NCBI RefSeq assembly: GCF_028502605.1
Contig: NC_079234.1
Location: 5,022,001-5,086,000 of the forward strand
DNA: 64,000 nt
DNA from: Trichoderma breve
Lineage: Eukaryota; Ascomycota; Sordariomycetes; Hypocreales; Hypocreaceae
Direction of reading: 5' to 3'
The notes beneath the pieces were generated by a model, which searched no databases, was not told the DNA's origin, and saw nothing but the letters and a program-made list of their open reading frames with translations. Shown piece by piece: positions 1 to 12,659 of this stretch (the stretch's first letter is position 1; the number at the start of each line of letters is the position of its first letter). The translations under genes were made by a program, and so were the position numbers.

Positions 1-851
1 GGAATAGCGAATCGTTCTGTTTTTGATGCGAGGCATTTTTTCTGAGAGTTTTATATGTGGGCGCTTATTGTGATGGATAAATGTGGCATCTGCATGGGTC
101 AATACTTGAGAGCGTCAGGTTGTTGAATTAGTTGGATTTCGGTTTGGACATTGGTTACATGATACCCCACGAATTTACGTTGCTTTCAACTTTCACTTTC
201 TTTCAACAAACCTCATCCTTGGGCAGTAATAAATGAGAGAAACTTGTATGAACTGAATGTATTGCGATATATACAAGAGGCTAGCGTGTAGCTGTATCTA
301 GCAAGCATGCACAAGTAAGCCGCATTCGCACTCCCCGTCGCCATGCAATGGCCATGCAATGGAGATAGTTGTACATGTCTGAAATGCGCAATGGAACAAC
401 AGAGAGATATAGGAAAGTAAAAGAGAGACAGATAGATAAAGGAAATAAAGAAAAAAAATAACTCCGGTCCATGATGCTGTTGCCGCCGGTTATGTATGTG
501 TAAAATGCTCCTCCCAGACGCCCCTGTATGCACAAGCAAAAGCCAACACCTTTTCCAAAAGCTCACAAATGCAGAGCCAACCCCTCCCTCCATCACATCC
601 CAGGCCTTATATGGGACCCCTAAGCCCTGATAATCAGGCCTTTGTATCATGTAAAATATAGAAAACAAATGGACAACTCCTGTCCATGTCCATGGAGCCA
701 ATGATCGAATGTCAACGAGACTCATGTCCCTGATGACATCTCACGCCTTGTGCCGGTGAGCCTGGCATATCTGAAGACGTATGTACTCGTGCCATGATGC
801 CCCCTTTCCGGGTGGGACCATCTAATATGTGACCCTATCCAGAGTATCCCT
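1..851. other. intergenic / 3' flank, no gene seen
   Basis: This stretch lies downstream of the PH-domain gene. Open frames on the minus strand (about 170 and 84 codons) have no recognisable domain and low-complexity, AT-rich codons. It probably holds the 3' UTR of the PH-domain gene near 600-850 and otherwise non-coding DNA. Confidence 0.6.
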
Positions 852-2362
852 CTAAATCCTTCTGTTTTCGGTATGAATGACCTGCCAGGGGCCAAAATAT
901 TCTATCTCACCATAAGCTGGTGGGAGCACGCGGACCATTCTGCCGGTGCCCCAGTCGACGAACCACTGCTTCCCTTTGCTAATGATATAATTCGATTTGC
1001 GGGGGCTTCGGAACAGTAGATTGCTGTAGCAAAGTTTGGCGTACAAAAGGTCGTGAGCAGTTGACCACTGGTGCTCGGGAAACCATTTGCCCGTATGAGG
1101 ATCGATGGATGGATTTGGGTACGAGGATGTGCTCATGGTGTGAAATGGGTCATTCCTGGGATCGATTCTCAGGTGGGGAGCTAGAACTTCGGTGCTCTGT
1201 GCCTCTTCCTCCGGGCGGGGTCTTGAAGGCGCGGGCGTCGGTGTCGGTAGAGGCGGAGGAGATGAAGGCGGTTGCTCTGTTCCATCAGGAGAACCGGAGG
1301 TCTCGGCCTCTGGAGGAGGGTCTTGCTGAATTTCCGGCTGGGTGCTTGGGTAGACGACGCCTGTTTGGCTGCGGAACCATCGGATTCGCTGGATTCTAGG
1401 GATAGACATGTCGCGCGGGAAATCTCGCTCATCGATGGGGGCTGCAACATCAATAGCCGCAAACAAGCACTCAAGCCACTTGACAAACGTGCTTAGTTCG
1501 ATACAAGACAAAAGAAACTGGTCTGTTTCAGCTCGCACTCGGATAACGTAACGACGTCTAGAAGTAGAATATGTTAACCCATGCCCATATGAGAGACTTT
1601 TTCTTCCCTCTTTTCTTTTTTCCCACTCTCAGCCCCCTCACTTGATGAGGCCTTCGTCGTGATATGCGGGATATACAATAGTAAGGATGAGCAAGAAACA
1701 ACTCACTTTTTGTAGTCGGCAGCGATACCAGCATCAGCATGCAAAAGACTATACGTCTTTTCGAGTTTCGCTCTCTTAATCCAAGGGGGATTGTCGGGAC
1801 TAATTGAAGGGCCATCGCGTGCCTTGCCCCAGCCCCAGTCTTTCTTGGTGTTGTAGATACTTAGGGCGGTTCCGTTGAGGACGACAGAGACGGTATGCCA
1901 CTGTCGATCTTCGGCTCTTTTGGTGGTGTTTTCGATCTCATGTTTCTTGTGAAATATGCCTTCGATGGCAATAGAGCTTGAGTAGCTAGGAAGCTCTTCA
2001 GGGCCCCCAACCATGATGTCGGAGCTATCGTGGCCTTCGTCGTCGAGACCTTCGCCCACCTTGGCAGCCCTAGCTTCTTTCCCTCTGCTCTTGATACGAT
2101 CCAACCAGCTGCTCTTGACGGGTGCTTGGTCCTTGTCCTCAACCTTCTCACTCCTCTCTCCACCGGCAGCATCCCCTTCTCTTTCCATCATGGGTAGATC
2201 GGTGTCTGGATAGTCTGGTGGATGTGATGGACGCCGCTGTTGAGACAATGTCATGATGCGCTGGTAGTGCATATCCTCCTCCATTGATAGACGCCGCCGG
2301 AGAGGCGGCGCAGACTGGGTCGGTGAGTGTCCATTCTCTCCGGCCGAGCCACGGCGGTCCAT
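852..2362 (-). CDS. fungal PH-domain protein
   Basis: Two coding exons, 1707-2362 and 852-1557, are joined by a 149-nt intron with a GTGAGT donor and a TAG acceptor, giving 453 aa. The N-terminal 120 residues are disordered and charged. A pleckstrin-homology-like region follows, from the 'SIAIEGIFHKKHEIEN' strand through 'WHTVSVVLNGTALSIY' to a C-terminal helix 'STFVKWLECLFAAIDVA'. The remainder is proline-rich and ends in a short conserved-looking block. PH domains usually bind phosphoinositides or proteins at membranes; the specific ligand here is unknown. The start is the first ATG of the long frame and lies in a GC-rich context. The intron falls inside the PH domain and the domain reads through smoothly only when it is removed. 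The fold is fairly sure; cellular role not known. Confidence 0.85.
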
Positions 2363-3251
2363 GGGGGCGGGCCCGGCTTATATGTCCGGGGGCAGACGCA
2401 AACAGGAGACTGGAAGAGCGGCGTTGAGGTGACGGGCGCTGAGTCGGTGTGTTGACGTAGCACTGGCAATCCGATCTGCCTCCAGTGGCGTGGGCGGCTG
2501 GCGACAGGGAACTCTATTCGTTTGCTGCTGACAGGAGGAGTCTCCGTAGATGGATCATGACCGTTTGTGCTCATAACGACCCGCCCTGGCGCATGATGAA
2601 ACCGAGTGAAGATCACAAACGACAACTACGGTACGAGGACGAGGACGAAACAAGAGTCTCAAGAGGAGCACGGTGGGGAGGGGTGAAGGGCGAAATGGAG
2701 AGACGAGACAGGAAACAAGAACGGGGCCGTGGTCGCAATGAGGTGCTGGAGCCCTGCACGGTGGCTCTTTTGTTAGTGTCGATGAGACCCGTTGTGGGCT
2801 TCGATGCGTGAATCTTGTCGGGTATTGCACTGGACCCGATGCGTCGCGTTCCCTCTCAGGGTTGCCAGGAAGAGTCGGAAAGCTTATGCGAAGCGGATTC
2901 CAATGTTGCGCTGCGCTGACACGGGAGGTGCTTGTTTGAGGAAACGTGCGGGTGGCGAGCAAGACTTTTGCGGCGTCTACTGTATGGTGGTAGTAGGTAG
3001 TAGCAGGACGGAGGATAGCAGGTCGTTAGCGGCGACAGGCGAATGAGCGTCGGCGACAGAACGGACACGGCACGCTTTGGCATTTCATGTAAGTCAACGC
3101 CAGGGGTTTGCCCAAGGGGGTGTCGCCGCGAGTGCAGCTGCAGCTGTGGGGATGGGCGTGGACCGAGGATCCAGACGAAGCCGCGCCACGACGACGACGA
3201 CTCTGATGAGCATCAGATTCACTTGCTCCGTAGCCGTGACCGTGGAAGCCT

Positions 3252-3282
3252 CTTTGGACCAACTTTGGACCAACTTTGGACC
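3252..3282. repeat. 11-bp tandem repeat, 2.8 copies
   Basis: The unit CTTTGGACCAA is repeated perfectly at 3252, 3263 and, as a 9-nt partial, at 3274. It lies about 900 bp upstream of the PH-domain start codon, in non-coding DNA. Confidence 0.9.
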
Positions 3283-4930
3283 CTTTTTCGCCAGCTGAGC
3301 CGCTTTCGGGAGCCTGACCCGGGAAAAGCCGTGCTAACAGTAGCCCGGTGGCCAACGAGGCGCTGGGGAAACGCCACTACTGGCTGAGGCGGTTCCTTGC
3401 TCCGGCGGTTTTGTGTTTTTGTGTTTTTGGTTTGTGCGCCTTTGATGCGGACGCGGATATACCTGAAGTCCGTTGAGCGATGTGATGCTCCGACGAGGAT
3501 GAAGGGCGATGACGATGATGATTCCTACCTAACAATGAGATGAGATGGCAGTTCGGTTCTCGTCAGCGATGGTTTAAGGAGGCTGACGAGACGAGGCCAT
3601 TGAGGAATATTGATTGGTGTTTCAAGAGGAGAGAGCCAGCAGCTGAGATGGACAGGCAGGATTGGGTACGTACTGTCCTGCCGTGTACATACGAAGTACG
3701 AACAAATTCCCCACAATTGTGCAAATACTACGGATTTAGGAGCGGCCTGTATGGGGTACTTACAAGGGCTAGCGAACAGAGTGCAGCGACCAGCTAACGA
3801 GAGTCAGAGATCGGGTATAGGTACCTATTACGGAGTACTGATGGCGACGGAGAGAGAGCGAGTGACCTTGGTATCTGACCTTGCCATTTGTGCTAATCTC
3901 GAAGCGATCTGCCTATCTCTTTCCCTTTGAGGCTCATTTACAAGTACTAAGAGGTAGTAATAATACGCCAATATACGCCAATCCTGCTAGAAATCTTGTG
4001 TTTTTGCATCAATTTAAACAATGACTCTCTAGTAACTTGTACCTCGGCGCTGGTAATAAACACTGCAGGTCAGTTCGGGTGTTAGCAATATAATACGTGT
4101 CGCCAGTTATTACGAGTAATACTAAACAAAGGTACCTCCGTGCAGCGTGACAAAAGAAAATACAGCCAAAAATGCCCGCCCCTTGCCCACTCACAGAGTG
4201 CTATTTCTGGGCTGACCCGGGCCCTCTCAAAAAGTTCCTTCTGGTCTCCCCCCCAGCTGGGCTCTACAACTAAATACCGAGCACAGACCAACTGACTGCA
4301 GCGCACAATTGGGAAAAAAGGGAAAGGGCTACTGGAAAAAAGAAAAAGAGGGCCCGGCCACTTGGGTTTGTTTGCTCTTTCTCTTTTTCCTCCCCGCCTG
4401 GGAAAAAATGGTGCTGGGTGCGCTAAGCCTTGCGCGGTAGGTGCCACGCAGGGCGTGTGGAAGGCGGGGTTTGTAAATGAAGCTGTATACATAAAGTTGA
4501 TAGTTTGGATACCTTTTGTTCTTTTGGCTTAGCCGGCCGGTATAGCGCATGTAAATCTCATATATCATAGCTACTAAGGTTATACATATACATGACCATT
4601 ACTTCGGAAGCCAAGTACTCGTACATGTAGTGTATGCAACCCATGCCGCATCAAATTAATAAAAATAAAATAAAAAACTCTGGGGGAAAACACACCCCAA
4701 ACCTCTTCTTCTCCCATCCACCTGGTGCCGGATTGGGGGAGATCCCCCCCTTTGGGCAGGTTCGCACTGGCAAAAGGACCGGCGAATCACGCGGCTGCGT
4801 CGGCGCCGAATCGCGAACAAGCTTATGTGCCAAGTGCCAAGTGATGGGATCCTCTGGTCTCGGAGATGGGCGATTTCCCGCTAGCGAGGGCGTCAGTGAA
4901 ATAAATACCTACTGTAACTATTTATTTTGT

Positions 4931-4950
4931 GTGCTGTGCTGTGCTGTGCT
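4931..4950. repeat. GTGCT microsatellite, 4 copies
   Basis: Four perfect copies of the pentamer GTGCT, followed by a partial GTG, lie in non-coding DNA. Confidence 0.9.
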
Positions 4951-7900
4951 GTGGCTCGTATCCCGCGATTGAGACCTAAAAAGGATTGACGCCCTCCATT
5001 GCTCTCGTTCACACAGTTGATGGTACATAGGCAAGAAGCATATAAAAGAGGTTTTTTTATTTTGTCTGCGGGTTTTCTGCCTTAAAGCTTGGATGTCCGT
5101 CCCGTACGGGCCGAGTCTGTACATCGAAGGCGTGTTGGTGCCTTTCTCGTTTGGGCAGTCGCCGATGAATTGCACTTCTATTATTGGACACTCTTTCATC
5201 TGTGTTTCATCTGCTTCGATTTCCCTCGTTCAGTGCCAGCAGCAGCGCCATCAATTCCCGCCTGCAGCATCCCATCATATCATCACCACGGATGGCCACA
5301 TACAGGTTGTAAGTGATGATATTACTTTAAAACAACACTCGCTGTGTATGTACATGTATTTCTCCTGTCCTGCGGTTACGCCAAGTTGTAGCTCGCCAAT
5401 TGTGCTACTACGGCAGGGTCCGTTTCCCCTACATACCCCCCTCCCTAGCCCTTCAACCCTTCAGGCCACCCCCCCTCCAGCATCTCGGAACTTTTGGACG
5501 TGCCCAGGCACCTTTGAAAGCCGCATCCCATCCCCCATTCAAGGAGCCCTGCTCCCATTGTCACGTCCCGCCGGTTGGCTGCTTGCAACTCCGACCCCCG
5601 CAATATGTATTGGTAATTGGTAATGGCACGGACGGAGCAGTGGCTCTATGTAACTGTTGTCTTTCTCCACAGGATGAGAGTGAGTACTTTATTGGACGGG
5701 CACGCCATACGATGCTACCTGGTACCAAAGTATGGACTGAACAAGCACATACGAGTACATACATGGTAGGCAAGGCATTTGTTGCATTCATCAAAGGGGC
5801 ATCATGTGCAGAGCAACCTTTGGAACCTGTCACAATCTGTGTGAATGCGTGTGCGTGTGCGTTGTACGTGTGATTACGGCAGTTCAAGAGGTAAGCAGGA
5901 TCAACAGCTGTGTCTTGTACTCGTAGCTATTCGCCATCGCCATGTCTCGTCTCATGTCAGACAACGGTTTCTGATATCCATAGGCCTAATACTTGCTAGG
6001 AGAGCCTAACGGATCCTATGACTACTAGGTACCTATTCCTATTATACACTTTAATTCCAAGAGAATCCTGAAGCGGACTTCGGCTCCGATCATAATTCCC
6101 CGACATGGCAAATTGTGGCTCTGGCAAGTCTTAGCACAGATTTGCTACCGTTGAATTACGTGTGGCCTGCGCATAAAACAGATCCGTCGCATGCCCGGTC
6201 GTCCGATTTTCCTTCTAGCAGTAGCCCATACAGTAGCTTAGCTGGCACAGCCCAGCATATACGAGTACGTACGAGTACTCGTAGTAAGCAAACCATCTAA
6301 TCAATCCATCCCGTCTCTGCATCGAAGCCCGATATCGCCTCACAGATATAGGATGCTGAACCCGTTGTAAACGCCGATGCTTTGCTGAAACGCCCTCTCG
6401 CCTGCGCGATGTACTTGCTTGTAAATCTGCCATGTTGATGTCTTGCTACGGACCGCACTTTCGATAGCCGGCGGCTTGTCTTTTGGTTTCCTGACAGAGG
6501 CATGATCGGCCGTTACGGACTCCGAAATGAACAAGCAATAAGATAAGCACTGTGCTTTGCCGTCATTTGCATCTTGGCAGGTACATTCCCCGGAGTAAAC
6601 CGAGACTCGCTGCTCTTCTTATTTTTTGTCTGTCTTAGCCTTCAGTACACATACATACACTGTATGGGCTCAGGTCGGTCTGAGTGCTCAAATTTAAAAT
6701 AGAAATTGAAAAGAAATGCACCCCCTAGGTACATGCCTTGTTTTGCTCATGGGTTCATGCCACACCAATCAGTTTCCAGTCGAGGAGGATCCCTAGCATC
6801 AGCAAACCTTGTCGAGGACATTCGACTCATCTGCAAACGTGCCGGTACTTCCGCCGGCACCTGGGCCTTAGCAGCCGATCTGATTACTTACATCCTACAT
6901 CAAAACGTACAGATAATCATGGGGGCTGTACATATGAACCAAGTATGATGCACAGTACGTGTTGATGAGACTTACACTGTCTTACAAGAGGCGTCGAATC
7001 CTTATTGATCAACAACTGTCATTCACTGCCAGCGAACATACGAGCAGCAGTTTTACTCTTCTTACCTGTCACATCATGCAAACTAGAGGCTATTGCGACA
7101 ACAAAACAGAACCCAACTAACTCAAACTAGCCGCGTCAATCCCTCTGATCCTCTGCAATGCCAACTCCCTGTCTGCGCTGTTTTTGATTCCATCCGCTGC
7201 ATTTTTCCTTCTTTCTCGAAGCCCACGCCCCCTCTTTTCTCCCCACCGCTTTAGGCAGTTGATCAATCTGGTGAAAGAGTCATGTTCCGTCCTTGTTTTG
7301 CGCATCCGCATATGACCTTTTTTTCAAATGCCGATCCGAACTGACGCCTTAATCTGCGCCTCTGCCGGCATTGCAAGGCCGCTTGCTCTCGTGAGACAAA
7401 GACTCGAGTCAAGTCAAGTCGCCCAACTAAAACACCTCAAGGGAGTGACTTTACGCAGCCGCGTTTGGTGCAAAAGTCCCAGTGCTGACGATTACCATGT
7501 TGCTTCTCGTAATGATTACAGCATATCAGTATCAAGCAGGTAGTAGAGAGAGACACACATAAAGGAACCTTGATGGAGAACTTTTGTGTGCTCCCACTTG
7601 ACTTGTTAGATGGATGTGGGCAGGATTCCGTCCCATGCCCTAATACTCGTAATGGCCTCAGAAAAAAAAACCCAGCGAAAAATGAACCCGGATGGATTCA
7701 ACGGAGCAAGAATGGCGAATATGACGCATACGCCGAAGAGGCCTGCATATTTCCATTTGTCTCTCTTCCTCCATTTACACGAACCTATTGGGCCGCCAAG
7801 ACAAGGGCATGTCCGGGGCCCTTTGGAAATAGTTCCAGCATCCGCTCTTCATTGATTCGCGGGCGGAAACCACTTACAAAAGGGCCTTAGTTTCCACGGC

Positions 7901-10900
7901 GGATGCACCAACGGGGATTCAATCTTGTATACTCCATAGAAGCCAAACAAAGGTCCATTGCTTTGATCCTGTCGGGTCATCGGCAGGCTGCCCTTGGGCG
8001 CGGACAAATACAATCCACCCTTGCTTGGGCTGTTATACGCCACCAAAATATGCTTACTCGTACCGTTACGACCTGTACGAGCACTACGAAGGACACTATC
8101 GCCAAGGTGCTAGCATCTAATAATACTAGCATCTAGCATCGCTAGTATTGAGCTGAATCGACGATGCTTTTGCTCTGCCCTGCCCTGTCCAGCATCATGA
8201 AAGAATCGACGATGCAGTCAATCTCCACTCTTCGCGTCCGCATTTCGCATTTCGCATCTCGCCATTGTCCCAGTCCAGTATACTCTACAAATTGTTCAAC
8301 TTCCTAAAGCGAGTATCCCCTTACTGGATAATACTCTAGAGTTGCCGTATTCTGCCCTGCTTTTCCTTAATTTGTCCCATGCTCCCAGGCACGTCTGGAC
8401 GAAAGCGGCGAAATAGCCTGTCCGATGCTACAAATGTTTATATTATTATACTCGTAGGTACACAGGCCCATCTTCAGATTAGGTGGGTGAACAAGGGTCT
8501 GGTTCTTTTTTTTCTTGCTGGTCCATCTGTCTTACAAGCAAATTGTTCGGAACCTCGCACGTGTAAGTTGATGTAGGGATTCCAGTACGTAAGAGATTCG
8601 AAGCTTGACTCGGGCTGAAGCAGCGCCCGCGGGAACTTTTTTCGCCCGCCGTTGGCCTTTTTTCTATGGAATGTTCTTTTTTTTTTTTATTCTTCGGCCA
8701 AGTTGAGCGAATGACTCGAGACAAAGAAAATAGTTCATGTTCCAGAAGGCCAACGAAATGGAGAATATTCCCATTATGGGTATAACTATTTTTTTCTCTG
8801 ATGTTTGTTAAGGAATAGAAGACGGCTGATCATGTTCGTTCTGCGAGGCTAGCCGTGGCTATTGACGGGATTTGCCAGGGATTGTTTATACATCATCCGG
8901 ACAAAAGGCTTCGGCCCCGTTGCCTTGTTTGGGTTTGTCGAGCATCCAATGGGTTCTATAATTGGTTTGCACTTTGCGAGACGAGATGAGAGTCAGAAAA
9001 CAACGGGTAGGTATCCATCCATTGATACAAACACGGCCAGCAGTTGAAAAACAAGGGAAACGGAGTATGTCTAGTAAACAAATAACACCAAACCCTCCCC
9101 ATGTCTGCATCGTATAGCTACAAGGTAGGGGCTGCATTGTACAGCAGCAAGTGGGCAGGTTTTTAATTGTCTCCGAGGCTTCGAAATCCAATCAATCGTC
9201 GGCATGCCAGGTAACTCTTTCGTTCACCCTCGTGTGATGATTCCTTGGACACAAGCTTTCTTTGGTTTCGCCTACACCTTCACTTCCGTCGCTATGCGCT
9301 TATAGCCTACATGTGTTCTTATACCCCGACATCATTCAACGGAGGAAACATTATAATTCGGGCAAACCAGCCGTGCCGTAGCAATTGGGTGTTGCCATGT
9401 AATATGGGCAATCGTATGATAGACACCTAGCCTTGAAAGCGAAATATGACAAGCCGTTTCTCTGTTCGTATGTTTGTTAGCGAGTCCCATTCTGCAACGG
9501 GCTTTTTAGATCTCTAGCAACGGCGGTCTCGTCAACGATTGATACAAAGAAAAGGGGCTGGTTGCCTTCTTCGTTTACCTCGACGAGACTTTCGAAGCTC
9601 TTCGAACCTTTTCGTTGCCAAGAGACGAAACGTCCATTCGGCAAAGAAAACTCAGCTCAAAGGAGAAAACCTTGCATCGGACTTCGCCTCGCCTGATATT
9701 TTATGCTTATTACAGCACAGTACTACATTGTCGTGTCGGCTGTAACGGTAGCATTTCCAAGATACCTCCATTTTCCGTACTCATGCGGAAGGCATCGAAA
9801 TCTACTATACACAACCTTGTACAACTGCAGCCGTGTTTCGGTAATCTTCCGGTAGCACTTCTATCGCCGAGCCGTAGAGGCCGAGTATGTTCAGACATCC
9901 ATGTGGTTCATCAATAGACAGACAGTTGTCAACTTTGCAATCACAGTCTCAGATACTATGGCATCTCCCTGCTTCATCTTTCCGGCTCGGTTCTTGTTTC
10001 TTACAGGGCATGATACTACTCTCTCGTTCACATTCTGAGTTCACAAGACGTGTGTGTATATATGCTCTCAATCTTGAATCAAGATAGGTCAAAGAGCATA
10101 GTCATCATCCATGTCTGATGAGAACTGAGAAACCAGGTCGAGGTGAAATCAATCTACTGATATCCTCTGCAATTCCCAAGTCACAATTTGGACCGCTAGA
10201 GTACACAGAACAAATAGAACAACTCAAGTAAAGCCAGGCCAATGCAGTCATAACACCATCAAGTCATGGCATACCTTATTTGCATCCTGCGTTAACTGCC
10301 TAATATACATCTCTCCATTTCCATCGCACATTCTGCCAGAACGTCTCCGTCAACCAGGCCCAAGTGGAAATAGGAAAATATCACCACCCATCGCCATGCG
10401 CCATGCCAACCAGGACTGCTCCGCCCACCGATGACAGCAGCCGAAACAATGTCCAGAGCCCCCCCCTTTTTTCCCTTTGAAATATACATAAAGCACGAAT
10501 GATCCTCCAAATCTCCCCAGACGGTCCACCTCTCCGGTATTATTTTCTGTCCGTGAGTCCCCTGATCGCAAGGAATCGATGCAACCATACCAACAATGCC
10601 ATGAGAGAAAAAAAAATGAAACAATGATGAAAAAATGAAAAAAATATGACGCCAGCCTGGGCTTGCTTATACTCCACCTCCAAAATAGAACAGATAACTT
10701 TTAGGAGGGCTCTGGGTCGAATCCAGTCCCATCTCCAAGCTTCCTCCGCTTCCGTTCTGGCATCTGCAGATTCTGTTTTGTTTTCCGTTTCTCGCAAATC
10801 TTCATGCTACCATCCCACTGGCCTCCTTATTGGCCGGGATATGGTATTGATGCAACAACCACTTCTTCTTTTTCTCCCTTCGCCGCTCGACGTTTCGTTT

Positions 10901-10928
10901 ATATAACGCCTAAGGCAGCATGTGCTCT

Positions 10929-12659
10929 CTAAGCATTGGCAACCTGGGCACCACCGCGGCCACGGGCAGCACCGCCTCGTCCGCGAACCTGGCCGGTAAA
11001 GTTGCCTCTAGCATTCTGGCCACCTGCGCCACCACGGCCACGGCCCGAAGCACTGCGGCCGGGGCCAAAGTTACCAGCAAAGCCGGCGGTCTTGGGTCGT
11101 CGTGGCTCGACAACAATGTTCTCGCCGTTAACGGTGAGGTTCTTGCCAGCCAGAGCGGCCTGATAACCCTCAACAGTCTTGTACTCCACAAAGGCACAGT
11201 TCTTAACACACGTGAGTCAGTAAGGCCTATTCTAGCATGTCCAATTGTTGATTTAGGGAAATAATCTCACCTTAGCACGGTTGATGTCGAAGTAGGTCAA
11301 CTCGCCAAAAGCGGCCAATGCGCTCCGAAGATCAGCATCCTGGACCTTCTCCGTGACGTACTTGACATAACCCATTGTGCCCTCCTTCTCGGCTGCATTG
11401 GCAGAAATAGACTGGGGTCGGTTTTGGCGCTTAGAGTCAGCGCCGGCAGTCTGCCACCCAGAAGCCTCCTTAGCAGCCTCAGCGGCGGGAGCAACGGGAG
11501 CAGAGGTAGCAGCAGGAGTAGCTGCCGGGGCAGCAGCTGCTGCGGGTTGGGCAGCCACAGGGGCAGCTGCGGGAGCAGGAGCCTTGTTCTGCTCGGCAGC
11601 GGGAGGAGTGGCAGTCTTGGGCAGAGGGACAACAGGTCGCGGGCCGGCAGCGGCAGCGGCACGGCTAGCCCAAGTCATCGGCTTAGCAGGAGCAGCGGGC
11701 TTAGCAGGAGCAGTCTCCGGTTGAGGAGCAGCCTTGGCGGCGGGAGTAGGACTGGGCTCCTTGGGAAGTTCAGCAACCTCCTTAGCCTCTTCTTCGGCGA
11801 CCTCCTTGGCGGCAGTCTCAGCATCGATCGGGGCGGGTTTCTCCGGCTCAGCCTCGGCGACCTCGGCAGCAACAACAGGTTCCTCAGCATCAGTACCGTT
11901 GACCTTGGAAGCCTCCTGGAGCTTCTGGTCGATCTCGTCAGCATTGACGGCTTCCACCTTGGCCTCCTCCTCAACGGACTCAGGCTCGACTGGAGCAGGG
12001 ACCTCTGGAGCAGCCACTTCAGGCTCGGCAGCAGGGGCCTCCAGCTCGGCTTCAGCAGCAGGCTGTTCCTCCTCATCTTCGCTGATGTACCTCAGGATGT
12101 CATTGAGGACAAAGTAGCCGGAAGGTTGCTGGGCGAGAACGAAAGTCTGCACGAACTTCTTGGGTTCTCCGGACTTGTTTGAGATTTCGCCGATGACTTG
12201 GATGACAATGTTGTCAAATGAAGCTTGGGAATCGACATTGGAGACTCGGACTTTGCAGTCTTGGAAGTCGAGCTGCTTGATACGCTCTTGGATCGGCTAT
12301 AAGGTACACAATTAGCTTAGGTTATTTAGTGGGTGGAGAGGGGGAAAAAATAAACAAAAAGCCATTACCTGACGACCAACAGAGACGTTGGCAACCTCAG
12401 CCTCGAGCCCAGACACAAATTGAGATCGTTTACCGTAGAAAAGCTATGTAAAAATTCGTCTTAGTATCGCAAGGATGTCACCGGGGAGAATCGGATATAA
12501 ACTCACATGCAGCTTTTCAGGCGACTTGCTCAGAGTGGTGTAGTATTGCTCAACAAAGTACCAGCCAACCTCATCCTTGGAAAGGTTGTTTCCAGAAGCG
12601 CTCGTATCAGCAGGGCCTGCTGTAACCGCGGGCTGGTCGAATGATCCGTTGGTAGCCAT
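10929..12659 (-). CDS. G3BP/Nxt3-like NTF2 and RRM protein
   Basis: Four exons, all in phase 0: 12507-12659, 12369-12443, 11271-12296 and 10929-11201, giving 508 aa. An NTF2-like domain opens the protein ('VGWYFVEQYYTTLSKSPEKLH', 'LFYGKRSQFVSG', ending near 'GYFVLNDILRYI'). A long Ala/Pro/Glu-rich linker follows, then an RRM ('GYVKYVTEKVQDADLRSALAAFG', split by the last intron, resuming at 'NCAFVEY') and an RGG-rich tail. This order is diagnostic of the G3BP / S. pombe Nxt3 / yeast Bre5 family. Known members are cofactors of the Ubp3/USP10 deubiquitinase and nucleate stress granules in the cytoplasm. The start at 12659 is preferred over one 8 codons upstream because the conserved region begins soon after it. 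Confidence 0.93.

Larger units (their letters stand above)
2363..10928. other. 8.5-kb gene-poor region
   Basis: No frame here looks like a real protein. The longest (5093-5623 +, about 176 codons) is rich in Pro, Ser and His and has no domain. The region holds the promoter of the PH-domain gene at its left end and the 3' flank of the Nxt3-like gene at its right end. It contains many short repeats: an 11-bp tandem repeat at 3252-3282, a GTGCT run at 4931-4950, a small repeat cluster at 8108-8260, and ten copies of TACGAGTA or its complement between 4111 and 8456. No tRNA or 5S rRNA was recognised by eye. A long non-coding RNA, or small genes with many introns, cannot be excluded. Confidence 0.6.

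Noticed and set aside
5093..5623. 176-codon + strand frame in the gene desert
   Set aside because: It is rich in Pro, Ser and His, has no ordered domain and overlaps another frame of similar length, so it is likely chance.
3818..6037. TAGGTACCTATT present at 3818 and 6026
   Set aside because: A pair of identical 12-mers is expected many times by chance in 64 kb, so two copies carry no weight.
10705..10735. Possible tRNA T-arm (GGGTCGAATCC near 10709)
   Set aside because: The T-loop lacks the TTC start, and no matching acceptor stem, D-arm or anticodon arm was found around it.
11424..12182. 252-codon open frame on the + strand
   Set aside because: It is antisense to the Ala/Pro/Glu-rich linker of the Nxt3-like gene. 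Biased codons leave the opposite strand open, and its Ser/Gly/Leu-rich product has no domain.
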